From contig CAWFPP010000006.1 in assembly GCA_963817735.1 (NCBI GenBank), forward strand, positions 49,741 through 113,740: a DNA stretch of 64,000 bases, given 5' to 3'. Below, piece after piece: positions 8,068 through 15,810 of this stretch. This DNA comes from Bog-473 sp963817735. GTDB taxonomy: Bacteria > Actinomycetota > Acidimicrobiia > Acidimicrobiales > RAAP-2. Under the pieces are notes generated by a model. It was not told where the DNA came from, did no database searches, and saw only the letters and a list, made by a program, of their open reading frames with translations. Within the stretch, counting starts at the first letter, position 1. Each line of letters starts with the position of its first letter. The position numbers and the translations under genes were made by a program.

Positions 8068-8728
8068 CGACGTAGGCGCAGACGTGCGCCCCGTCCATGA
8101 GGTGGGCCACCCGGCGGACCGACGCACCGGGGAGCGCGTCGCGGATGAAGGCGAGCTCGCTGGTGCACGCCTGGGAGAAGCCGTGCGCCACCGTGAGGAT
8201 GGCGCAGTTGTGCTCGGTAATGCGCCAGCTCCCGTCGGGCAGTCTCTCCGCCTCGGCCAGATAGCCGTCCTCGTCGAGGATGGCGGTCAGCGCGGCGACC
8301 TGCTCGTCGAAGGGGAGGTGCGCCGTCTTCGGCAGCGCGCCGGCGACGCGCCGTTGGCGCCGCTGCTCGAAGAGCTCGTCGACCTGGGTGGCGCCCGGCC
8401 CGCCCAGGTACCCGAGGAGCTCTGTCGTGAGATCGCCGTAGCGCTTCGGGTACAGCGCCTCGGCTGCCGACGTCAGCTCGTACACATGACGGGGCCGGCC
8501 CCGTCGCGCGCCTGGCGCGACCTCGTCCCGATGGGCCAGGAGCCCGTCGTCCTCGAGGTGGGCCAGCTGGAGCCGGATGGCGGCCGGAGTCAGGCTCAGG
8601 GCGGCGGCGACCGCCGACGCGTCGAGGGAGCCCTGGCGTTTCAGGAGGTTCAAGATGGCCCGCCGGGTGGTCGGCAGCTGCTGCAGGGGTGACTCGGGCT
8701 CGGCGACGGGGGCGGGCTCGGTCGTCAC
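8033..8728 (-). CDS. SufR-like Fe-S transcriptional regulator
   Basis: 231 residues from a GTG overlapping the queA stop (GTGA). The N-terminal winged helix ('TRRAILNLLKRQG' to 'RGRPRHVYELT') is followed by an effector domain with cysteines spaced C-x12-C-x28-C. That matches the SufR signature C-x12-C-x13-C-x14-C with the third cysteine lost. SufR proteins bind an Fe-S cluster and repress Fe-S assembly genes or their own operon. No suf genes lie in this window. It is the last gene of the SDR-queA operon and may control it through the palindrome at 10579-10592. Family assignment is probable; the target is inferred. Confidence 0.7.
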   Translation of the reverse strand: MTTEPAPVAEPESPLQQLPTTRRAILNLLKRQGSLDASAVAAALSLTPAAIRLQLAHLEDDGLLAHRDEVAPGARRGRPRHVYELTSAAEALYPKRYGDLTTELLGYLGGPGATQVDELFEQRRQRRVAGALPKTAHLPFDEQVAALTAILDEDGYLAEAERLPDGSWRITEHNCAILTVAHGFSQACTSELAFIRDALPGASVRRVAHLMDGAHVCAYVVSPPTSSSPPT

Positions 8729-9816
8729 GGCAGGATCAGGTGGACGTCGCCGAACTCGTGCCACAGGTACCCCTCTTCGAGCGCGGCGGCGTAGGAGGAC
8801 TCGAGCAGGGGGCGGCCCGCAATGGCTTCGAGCATGGCGAGATGCGAGGCCTCCGGTTCGTGCCAGCCGGTCAGGAAGCCGTCGATGGAGCGCACCGGGT
8901 GCTCGGGTGAGACGACCGTCTCGGTCCAGCCTTCGCTCGGGTGCACGTGGCCATGATCGTCGACGACGGACTCGAGCGCGCGCACCACCGTCGTGCCCAC
9001 AGCGATCACGCGCCCGCCCGAGCGCCTGGTGTCGTTGATGCGGTGCGCCGTCGGCAGCGAGACCCTGAAGTACTCGGCGTAGGGCGGCTCGCTGGCCTCC
9101 AAGGAGGCGACTCCCGTGTGCAACAGGAGCGGTGCGACACCTATCCCCTTGGAGACCAGCCGCGTCAGCACCTCCGGCGTGAAGGGCCGACCGGCACTCG
9201 GCATCTCGGCGGAACCAGGGTCGGTGGCATAGACGTTCTGGTAGGCACCGATCGGGTAGCTGCCCTGCACGTAGCCGTAGCGGATGGGGCGGCCGTGACG
9301 GGCCAGGAAGCTGTGGAGGCGTTCGGGTGTCTCGACGCTCGAGACCCAGAGCCGCACGCCGAGCCCGCCCGGGCCGGGGGAGTACGGGGCCAGAAGGGAC
9401 ACCGAGCCCCTGTCGGGCAGCTCCATGCGCTCCCCCGGGGCCGCATGGAGGTGGGCCCGCCCCTGGCGTCGGACCTCGACGGTCCACAGTCCGGCGGGCA
9501 GCCTGGTCGAGAGGTGCACCTGCACCGCCGACCCGTCGGGCGCCGTGCCGTCGATTTCCGCGGCGAGGGTCCCCGACGTGTTGATCACCACGAGATCGCC
9601 TTCGTGGAGGAAGCGGGGGAGCTCGGAGAAGGTCGAGTGCACCAGCGCGCCGTCCGACTTGGTCGCCACCAGCATCCGAACGGCGTCGCGGGTCATGCCG
9701 CGGAACTCGGGCGGTGCCGGCGCTTCGAGCTCGGGCGGCAGGGAGAAGGACAACGGGTGCAGTTCGGGCAGGCGGGCCGGTGGCTGCGCGAGGCTCGGCA
9801 CCATCAGCGCGCTCAT
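8725..9816 (-). CDS. queA: S-adenosylmethionine:tRNA ribosyltransferase-isomerase
   Basis: 363 residues. QueA moves the ribosyl group of SAM to 7-aminomethyl-deazaguanine in tRNA to make epoxyqueuosine. Family marks include 'MTRDAVRMLVA', 'FLHEGDLVVINTSGTLAAEI', 'HTGVASLEA', 'AVGTTVVRALES' and 'GFLTGWHEPEASHLAMLEAIAG'. The ATG at 9816 overlaps the SDR stop (ATGA) and the stop overlaps the SufR-like start, so all three are one translationally coupled unit. No other queuosine gene is in the window; this may be the divergent actinobacterial branch, whose substrate has not been confirmed. Confidence 0.8.
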   Translation of the reverse strand: MSALMVPSLAQPPARLPELHPLSFSLPPELEAPAPPEFRGMTRDAVRMLVATKSDGALVHSTFSELPRFLHEGDLVVINTSGTLAAEIDGTAPDGSAVQVHLSTRLPAGLWTVEVRRQGRAHLHAAPGERMELPDRGSVSLLAPYSPGPGGLGVRLWVSSVETPERLHSFLARHGRPIRYGYVQGSYPIGAYQNVYATDPGSAEMPSAGRPFTPEVLTRLVSKGIGVAPLLLHTGVASLEASEPPYAEYFRVSLPTAHRINDTRRSGGRVIAVGTTVVRALESVVDDHGHVHPSEGWTETVVSPEHPVRSIDGFLTGWHEPEASHLAMLEAIAGRPLLESSYAAALEEGYLWHEFGDVHLILP

Positions 9817-10529
9817 GCGCTCGCTCCCGTCGAGAGCAGCTCGGCGGCGCGGAAGCGTCCACTCGGGCGGTGACTGCCGATGAGCTCGAGGAAACCGGGC
9901 ACCACCGTGCTCGGCTCGGGCCGGTCGGAGATGTCCTCGCCGGGGAACGCGGCCTGGTGCATGGCCGTCCGCAGGTCGCCGGGATCGACCGACCACACCG
10001 TCAACGAGGGGAACTCCGCCGCCAGCACGGCACCGAGGTGCTCGAGCGCCGCCTTGCCGGCGCCGTAGCCGCCCCAGCCCTCGTAGGCTTCCACCGCCGC
10101 ATCCGACGTGACGTTGACGACGCGCGGGTGCGGCGAGTCGAGGAGCAGCGGCAGCGTGTCCTGCAGGAGGCCCAACGGAGCAACGACGTTCACCTCGAAG
10201 GCGACGCGCAGATCGCCGAGTGGATAGTCGGCCAGCGAGGGGAGTGGAGACGTCCCCAGTGTCCCGGCGTTGTTGACGACCAGGTCGAGGCCGCCCAGCT
10301 CGAACGCGGCGGCGGTCAGGTCGTGACGGTGCTCCCCGTCGGTCACGTCGCCCACGACGGGAACGACCCGCGCCCCTTCGGGGGCCGCGGCACGGATGCG
10401 CCCGGCCGCCGCCTCCAACGTGACGTGCTCACGCCCGTCGACGACAAGCGACCATCCCCTGCGGGCCAGCCCCGTCGCCAGCGCCTCCCCGAGTCCTCGC
10501 GATGCCCCTGTCACGATTGCCACGCTCAT
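9813..10529 (-). CDS. Short-chain dehydrogenase/reductase
   Basis: 238 residues, classical SDR. 'VTGASRGLG' binds the nucleotide, 'VNNAG' stabilises the fold, and the catalytic Tyr/Lys pair is in 'YGAGKAAL'. The ATG is preceded by ggaaggg at good spacing. It is the first gene of the operon with queA and the SufR-like regulator. The substrate is unknown, and linkage to a tRNA-modification gene gives no clear clue. Confidence 0.85.
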   Translation of the reverse strand: MSVAIVTGASRGLGEALATGLARRGWSLVVDGREHVTLEAAAGRIRAAAPEGARVVPVVGDVTDGEHRHDLTAAAFELGGLDLVVNNAGTLGTSPLPSLADYPLGDLRVAFEVNVVAPLGLLQDTLPLLLDSPHPRVVNVTSDAAVEAYEGWGGYGAGKAALEHLGAVLAAEFPSLTVWSVDPGDLRTAMHQAAFPGEDISDRPEPSTVVPGFLELIGSHRPSGRFRAAELLSTGASA

Positions 10530-10571
10530 GGCTGCCCACCCTTCCGAGCGGCGGGTCCGCTCTACCGGGTG

Positions 10572-10592
10572 AATATAACAAGGATTTCCTTG
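10572..10592 (-). promoter_or_regulatory. Promoter with palindromic operator for SDR-queA-sufR-like operon
   Basis: On the minus strand a TATATT (-10-like, plus-strand 10572-10577) is followed upstream by the perfect palindrome caagga-tt-tccttg at 10579-10592, which fills the spacer between -10 and -35. It can be written CAAG-N6-CTTG, close in form to the CAAC-N6-GTTG operators described for SufR. The stretch is much AT-richer than its surroundings. Promoter and operator roles are inferred. Confidence 0.5.
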
Positions 10593-10691
10593 CTTTATTT
10601 CTCCCGAGTGGGTTTTCGGGGGACTCCTCCTCCGCAGGGTTCGGCAAGAGCCCAGCTCAGGAGCTGAGCCCGAGCGATGTGCCCTATGAGG

Positions 10692-12800
10692 TCAGCCTGG
10701 CGGATGGAGCGGAGCCACCGTGGAGCTGGCGCCGAAGTCGGCGTCCCCCGAATAGTCGGCCGTCAGCGCATCGCCACCCGTCAGCGTGCTGAACACGGCG
10801 AGCGTGGCCTGCCCATTCGTGACCGGGCCCGTGCCGATCGGCGTGCCGTTGTCGAAGAACGACACCGTGCCGGTCTCTCCGGAACCCGTGCCCGGGAAGA
10901 CCGTCGCGGTGAGCGTCGCCGGTTGCCCCGGGGTCGAGGGGTTGGTCGAGGCCAGGAGCCCGAGGGTGGTCATCGCCTTGGTCACCGTGACGGTCGAGCC
11001 GACCGACGTACTGGCAAGGAAGTCGGCACTGCCACCGTAGGACGCGGTCACGGAGTCCGAACCGAGGGGCAGCGTGGTCAGGAGCATGCTGGCCGAGCTG
11101 ACACCGTCCGTGGTCGACACGACAGAGTTTCCGAGTTGGGTCCCGTCGAGGCTGAACGACACAGTGCCGTCCGGGTCCGCCGCCCCTGCCGTCGGGGCCA
11201 CCGTGGCGGTGAGTGTGACGCTCTGCCCTGCCGTCGATGCGGCGGGTGAAGAGACGAGCGATGTCGTGGTGGTCACGGGCGACACCGTCTCGGTCAGTGC
11301 ACCCCCCGAGGCCGTGAAGTCGGGGTCGCCGCTGTAGCTGGCCGTGATGTCCTGCGTGCCGCTCGCGTCGTAGGCCTCGGCGCACGTGACGGCCAACGGC
11401 GGAGCCGGAGGGAGGGCGAGGTCCTGACAGGAGGGGATGGGGTTCGCGCCGTCGCCGAAGGACACGGTCCCGGTCGGCGCGCCGGACCCCGGTATCGCGA
11501 CGGCGACCGTCGCGGTGTACGCAATGCTTTCTCCGACGAGGCCGGGCTCCTCGGCGCTGGTCACGTCGGTCGACGTTGCGGCCGGGATGACGTTCTGCAC
11601 GACCGTGTTCGTCGACGAGCCACCGACGAAATTGTCGTCCCCCTCGTAGATCGCCGTGATGGAGTGCTGACCGAGCGCAAGCGACGAGGCCTCGAAGGTC
11701 GCCTGTCCGCCCGAGACGGCGCCGCTGCCGATCAGCGAGCCGTTGTCGTCGAACTGGACCGTGCCGGTCGCGCCAGGGGCCGACGAGGCGATCGATGCGG
11801 AGAAGACGACTGTCTGACCGACGACGGACTGCACCGAGGCGCTGGCCACGGTGACGGTCGTCGCCGCCTCGGCCACGTTCACCATGGCGGGTGCGACGGC
11901 TGTGCTCGTGGCGAACGTGGGGTTGCCGCTGTAGGTGGCCGTGAGGAAGTGGGGGCCCTCGACCAACGTCGAGGTGTCGAGGCTGGCGGTGGTCACGCCA
12001 CCAGTGGTCGAGACGCCCACGGTGGCGAGTGGCGTCGTCCAGTCGAAGAACGTCACGCTGCCGCCCGGGCTCACCGCGGCGCTCCCCGTCGGCGTGATGG
12101 TGGCAGTGACCACGGCGGTCTGCCCGTAGACGGTACTCGGCGTCGACGACGTGACGGTGGTCTGGGTCGGGATCTGCCCGAGTGTCTGCAGGAGCGACGC
12201 GGAGCTCGCGGCATCGTCGGTGTCGCCGCTGTACGTCGCGACGATGTCGTGGGTGGCGCCCGACCCGAAGGTCTCGGTGCAGCCGACCTGGAGCGGGTCG
12301 GCGGCGGGCACGTTCAGGGACTGGCAGCCGGGGAGCGGGCTGCCGTCGTCGGTGAACGAGACGGTGCCGGTCGGCAGCCCAGAACCTGGCGAAAGGAGTG
12401 AAACGGTCGCGGTGTCGGTGACGGGCCGGCCCGCCTCCGGGCTGGCCACCGAGGGTGTGAGCGTGAGGTTCGTGGGATCTGGAGTGACAGTCTGGCTCAG
12501 CGCCGGTGACGCGCTGGCTCCGAAGAGGACGTCGCCGCCGTAGGTGGCGGTGATCGAGGTCGTGCCGACCGGGAGGTTGGACGCGCCCACCGTGGCACTC
12601 GTCACGCCTGCCGCGCTGGTCGTCACGGGCGAGCTGCCGATGGGCAGGTCACCCGCGAAGAAGGAGACCGATCCGGAGAAGGAGACCGACCCGGTTGGAC
12701 CGGCTCCCGACGACGGGTTCACCACCGCCGTGAATTGGACGGGCTGCCCGAAGGGCGAGCCGGTGGCGGCCGAACTCGTGACATGCGTCGCCGTACCGGT
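10692..12800 (-). repeat. Seven tandem Ig-like domain repeats
   Basis: About 300-base units encode seven Ig-like domains ending in '(T/S)ATYxGDxxF' before the next 'TTVTSS' linker. The second and fifth carry an extra Cys-containing loop ('PGCQSLNV' and 'PSCQDLAL' with a second Cys about 15 residues on) that could form a disulfide. Repeats are divergent at DNA level. Confidence 0.75.
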
Positions 12801-13778
12801 CGGGGGAGACCCCCCGATCAGCCCGACCTCATCGGCCTGGGAGTAGTCCGCCGTGGCACCGCCGACGACGCTTGTGAATTGTCCCGTCGATGGTCCCGAA
12901 CCGACGAAGTACTCGGTGCCCGAGGCCGGCGTGAAGCCGTTCTCGAACACCGGGTCCGCCGTCCCACCGAGGGCCAGTGAGCCGTTGGTGATCCGCCCGT
13001 AGGCGGTGAACGCGCTCGGTGGCCCGTCGATGCCGAAGGCCAACAGCCCACCCGGCTCGTTCGTGATCGTCGATGTTCCGTCCCCGTCGATCAGGCCCCC
13101 AGGAGCGATGCCGACGGTGCCGTCGTTGCTCACCGCGGTAGAGGCTCCGCCGCCGACGGCGACGGTGCCATCGACGGTGAGCGTGCCCGAGTTGGTGACG
13201 GGCCCGCTCAGGGTCAGCCCGGCATGAGTGGACGTTCCCGCATCGCCCACGGTCAGGGAGCCGCCGTTCTGCAGTCCGGCCATGACGGCCAGGCTCGGTG
13301 CCGTCGCACCGGCATCGCCCGCGTTCCCGGCAGCGGGCGCTGCGCCCGCGCCGATCGTCAGGCTGCTGCCGGGTGACAGCGTGAGCTCTCCGATGGAGAC
13401 CGAGGCGTTGGAGAGCGTGACGGCCGCGGCCCCGGTGATGCACGCATCGACGTCGGGGCCGTCGGGTATTCCGGCGGTCCAGTCCGCGGCCGTGTTCCAG
13501 TCTCCCGATGAGCCGCCGCCGGTCCAGTTGTCGTTACAGGTCAACGACTCCGTGGGGGGCGCACTTCCCAGCACGGTCGACGCGTCGAACACGGTCGTCG
13601 TCCCCGCCACCACGACGAGCCCGGCGACGACGGCACCGACTCGGTGCGCCAGGTGCCGATGAGGTCGGCGTGCCGCGCTGCGCAAGCCGGCATCGCGTCG
13701 TCCCACGCTGCCCTCCCGGGGACCGTCCACTGGCGGGCGCCCGTTCGCCCACGCGCAGTCCGGCGTTCCCCGCTCCAT
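10692..13778 (-). CDS. Secreted Ig-like repeat protein
   Basis: 1028 residues. A basic N-terminus and a hydrophobic stretch ('VGAVVAGLVVVAGTTTV', about residues 47-63) form a long signal or anchor. Residues of roughly 80-320 are Gly/Ser/Thr-rich with a 'TWNTAADW'-like autotransporter-passenger style repeat. The rest is seven tandem Ig-like domains of about 100 residues, each with 'GQxVxxTATV', 'PTGTVSF' and 'ITATYSGD' strands (Big_3_5 type). The last domain runs straight to the stop with no sortase motif or membrane tail. It is probably a cell-surface or matrix adhesin; the ligand is unknown. Confidence 0.8.
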   Translation of the reverse strand: MERGTPDCAWANGRPPVDGPREGSVGRRDAGLRSAARRPHRHLAHRVGAVVAGLVVVAGTTTVFDASTVLGSAPPTESLTCNDNWTGGGSSGDWNTAADWTAGIPDGPDVDACITGAAAVTLSNASVSIGELTLSPGSSLTIGAGAAPAAGNAGDAGATAPSLAVMAGLQNGGSLTVGDAGTSTHAGLTLSGPVTNSGTLTVDGTVAVGGGASTAVSNDGTVGIAPGGLIDGDGTSTITNEPGGLLAFGIDGPPSAFTAYGRITNGSLALGGTADPVFENGFTPASGTEYFVGSGPSTGQFTSVVGGATADYSQADEVGLIGGSPPTGTATHVTSSAATGSPFGQPVQFTAVVNPSSGAGPTGSVSFSGSVSFFAGDLPIGSSPVTTSAAGVTSATVGASNLPVGTTSITATYGGDVLFGASASPALSQTVTPDPTNLTLTPSVASPEAGRPVTDTATVSLLSPGSGLPTGTVSFTDDGSPLPGCQSLNVPAADPLQVGCTETFGSGATHDIVATYSGDTDDAASSASLLQTLGQIPTQTTVTSSTPSTVYGQTAVVTATITPTGSAAVSPGGSVTFFDWTTPLATVGVSTTGGVTTASLDTSTLVEGPHFLTATYSGNPTFATSTAVAPAMVNVAEAATTVTVASASVQSVVGQTVVFSASIASSAPGATGTVQFDDNGSLIGSGAVSGGQATFEASSLALGQHSITAIYEGDDNFVGGSSTNTVVQNVIPAATSTDVTSAEEPGLVGESIAYTATVAVAIPGSGAPTGTVSFGDGANPIPSCQDLALPPAPPLAVTCAEAYDASGTQDITASYSGDPDFTASGGALTETVSPVTTTTSLVSSPAASTAGQSVTLTATVAPTAGAADPDGTVSFSLDGTQLGNSVVSTTDGVSSASMLLTTLPLGSDSVTASYGGSADFLASTSVGSTVTVTKAMTTLGLLASTNPSTPGQPATLTATVFPGTGSGETGTVSFFDNGTPIGTGPVTNGQATLAVFSTLTGGDALTADYSGDADFGASSTVAPLHPPG

Positions 13779-13877
13779 TGTGTCCGTTGCATGCCGCCGG
13801 TGGTAGGCGCAAAGCGGGACCAGGTCGCAGATTTCATGCGTGGCACACGGGAATCGTGCGCCGGTGGCGCGCCTGCG

Positions 13878-15425
13878 TCACCCGGCGTCGAGGTCGGCCC
13901 ACCCCATGGATTTCCCGACCGCACGGCGCCAGCCGGCTTGCAGTGCGTCGGCCAGCTCGGCCGGCAGCTCCGGTTCGAAGACGGTGTCCGCGTGCCAGAG
14001 CCCGGCCAGCTCCGCCAGGGACGCCCACACCCCCTCGGCCAGCCCGGCCGCAGTGGCGGCACCGAGCGCGGTCGACTCGAGCGACGCCGGACGCGCCACC
14101 GGCATGCGGCTCTGTTCGGCCTGCAGCGAGAGGAGGAGGTCCATGGCGGCGGCGCCCCCGTCCACCCGCAGCGCGGACAGTGGGTGGGCCGACGCGGCGG
14201 CCATGGCATCGGTCATGTCGCGCACCTGGAACGCCATAGCTTCCACACAGGCGCGGGCGAGGTGGGCGCGGCCCACGCCACGCGTGAGGCCGGTGACGAT
14301 GCCGCGCGCCCGGGGATCCCACCACGGACTTCCGAGCCCTGTCAGCGCGGGGACGAACGTGACGCCACCGCTGTCGGGCACCGATGCCGCCAACGGCCCG
14401 ACCTCGGCGGCCGACGCGATGATGCCGAGCCCGTCGCGCAGCCACTGGATGGCCGCACCCGAGACGAAGGCCGACCCCTCGAGCGCGTACGCCACCCGGC
14501 CGTGCGTGCCGTCCGCGTGGTCACCGAGGTCCCAGGCGCAGCTGACGGTGAGCCCGTCGGGCGCGGCCGGTCGGTCGGGGCCGGTGTTGGCCAGCGCGAA
14601 GCTGCCGGTCCCGTAGGTGACTTTGACCATGCCCGGTTCGAAGCAGGCCTGCCCGAACAGCGCGGCCTGCTGGTCGCCCAGCACGCCCGACACCGCGACG
14701 CCGTCGAGGACCGCGGAGGCGGGGCCGAGGTCGCCGAGCGCCGCGGTGCCGAAGCGGCCCGCCGACGGCTGGACGTCCGCCAGCGTGTGCGCGGGCACGC
14801 CGAAGAGGTCGCAGAGCTCGGGGGACCAGGTGAGGGTCGCGGTATCGAGCAGAAGGGTGCGGCTGGCGTTGGACGGGTCGGTGGCGTAGGTGCCGCCGCG
14901 GGCGCCACCGGTGAGGTTCCACAGCACCCAGGTGTCGACGGTGCAGAAGGAGAGGTTCGGATCGTCGGGAGCGAGGGCCAGGTCGCCGTGACGAAGCAGC
15001 CAGGCCGCCTTCGTGGCGCTGAAGTACGGATCGAGGACGAGGCCGGTGGTGGCACGCACGAGCGGGAGGTGGCCCGCCTCGGTGAGCTCGGCGCACAACG
15101 CCGCGGTGCGCCGGTCCTGCCAGACGATGGCGCGGTGCAGAGGCTGCCCGGTCGAGCGGTCGAAGGCCACGAGCGTCTCGCGCTGGTTCGTGATGCCGAG
15201 GGCGGCGACCCCGTCGCCCCGCTCGGCCAGGCGGGCGCCGAGCTCGGCCAGGGTGTGGCGGACGGCGTCCCAGATCTCACCGGGGTCGTGCTCGACCCAG
15301 CCGGGCCGGGGGAAGTGCTGGGCCAGCTCCGTGTAGGCGAGGTCGGTGACCCGGGCCTGCTCGTCGACCGCGAGGGCGCGCACCCCGGTCGTGCCCGCAT
15401 CGATGGCGACGACGACCCTGGCCAT
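13878..15425 (-). CDS. glpK: Glycerol kinase
   Basis: 515 residues, FGGY kinase of the usual length. 'VVVAIDAGTTGVRALAVD' is the phosphate loop; 'GITNQRETLVAFDRSTGQPLHRAIVWQDRR' is characteristic of GlpK; 'VSGVLGDQQAALFGQ' and 'TYGTGSFALANTG' follow; the C-terminal 'RVDGGAAAMDLLLSLQAE' completes the ATP site. It phosphorylates glycerol to glycerol-3-phosphate in the cytoplasm. No glpF or glpD is adjacent. A TACCCT lies nine bases before the ATG, without a ribosome binding site. It diverges from nrdJ. Confidence 0.92.
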   Translation of the reverse strand: MARVVVAIDAGTTGVRALAVDEQARVTDLAYTELAQHFPRPGWVEHDPGEIWDAVRHTLAELGARLAERGDGVAALGITNQRETLVAFDRSTGQPLHRAIVWQDRRTAALCAELTEAGHLPLVRATTGLVLDPYFSATKAAWLLRHGDLALAPDDPNLSFCTVDTWVLWNLTGGARGGTYATDPSNASRTLLLDTATLTWSPELCDLFGVPAHTLADVQPSAGRFGTAALGDLGPASAVLDGVAVSGVLGDQQAALFGQACFEPGMVKVTYGTGSFALANTGPDRPAAPDGLTVSCAWDLGDHADGTHGRVAYALEGSAFVSGAAIQWLRDGLGIIASAAEVGPLAASVPDSGGVTFVPALTGLGSPWWDPRARGIVTGLTRGVGRAHLARACVEAMAFQVRDMTDAMAAASAHPLSALRVDGGAAAMDLLLSLQAEQSRMPVARPASLESTALGAATAAGLAEGVWASLAELAGLWHADTVFEPELPAELADALQAGWRRAVGKSMGWADLDAG

Positions 15426-15542
15426 GCGCAGCCGAGGGTAGTGCTCGCGGGTATTCGCCGCCCCGGAGGGGGGTTTGGGAGGGCATGGCGTGCAAACAAT
15501 CGCGAACGGCCCGTGACCTGCACGAATGGTGCACGCATAGGG

Positions 15543-15572
15543 TTGACAAGGGCGTAACTACAATGCTGTAAT
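15543..15572 (+). promoter_or_regulatory. nrdJ promoter
   Basis: TTGACA (15543-15548) and TGTAAT (15567-15572) are separated by 18 bases, a good vegetative promoter. Transcription would begin near 15579, inside the first NrdR box. Confidence 0.6.
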
Positions 15573-15573
15573 G

Positions 15574-15621
15574 ACACATCATCTCGTGTCTCGGGGAGGG
15601 GCCAACCACTACATCTTGTGG
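15574..15621 (+). promoter_or_regulatory. Tandem NrdR boxes
   Basis: Two 16-base sites, acacatcatctcgtgt (15574-15589) and ccactacatcttgtgg (15606-15621), match the NrdR consensus acaCwAtATaTwGtgt at about 12 and 13 of 16 positions. Their starts are 32 bases apart, three helical turns, which is the usual arrangement. The first overlaps the expected transcription start, fitting repression by the nucleotide-sensing NrdR. The nrdR gene itself is not in this window. Confidence 0.7.
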
Positions 15622-15810
15622 TCAGGCGATGCAACCCCCCTTCCGAGCGCCGGATCGGGAGACACGCCGTGCGAACACCTTTCCGCTGGACTGGGGAGGG
15701 GTGACGGCGGCGACCGGCAGGCAGTCAGGCAGTAGCAGGCAAGCAGCGAAATCCCCAGAACGACCCGCAGAGAACGACCCCAACAGCCCCAACAGGAGGA
15801 CCCCAGCGCC

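Larger units (their letters stand above)
15426..15810. other. glpK-nrdJ divergent intergenic region
   Basis: 385 bases without a gene. It contains a TGCAC-gaatg-GTGCA inverted repeat (15519-15533), the nrdJ promoter and two NrdR boxes (15543-15621), then about 190 bases of leader before nrdJ with repeated ggcag units near 15716-15750. I looked for a cobalamin riboswitch, which would suit a B12 enzyme, and saw no B12-box-like core. Confidence 0.7.

Noticed and set aside
10653..10666. cagctc-ag-gagctg palindrome after the Ig-repeat gene as terminator
   Set aside because: The stem is only six base pairs with a two-base loop and no T-run, too weak to call.
15590..15810. Cobalamin riboswitch upstream of the B12-dependent reductase
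   Set aside because: Looked for because it would be expected for NrdJ, but no B12-box-like conserved core or the needed helices were seen; NrdR boxes explain regulation better.
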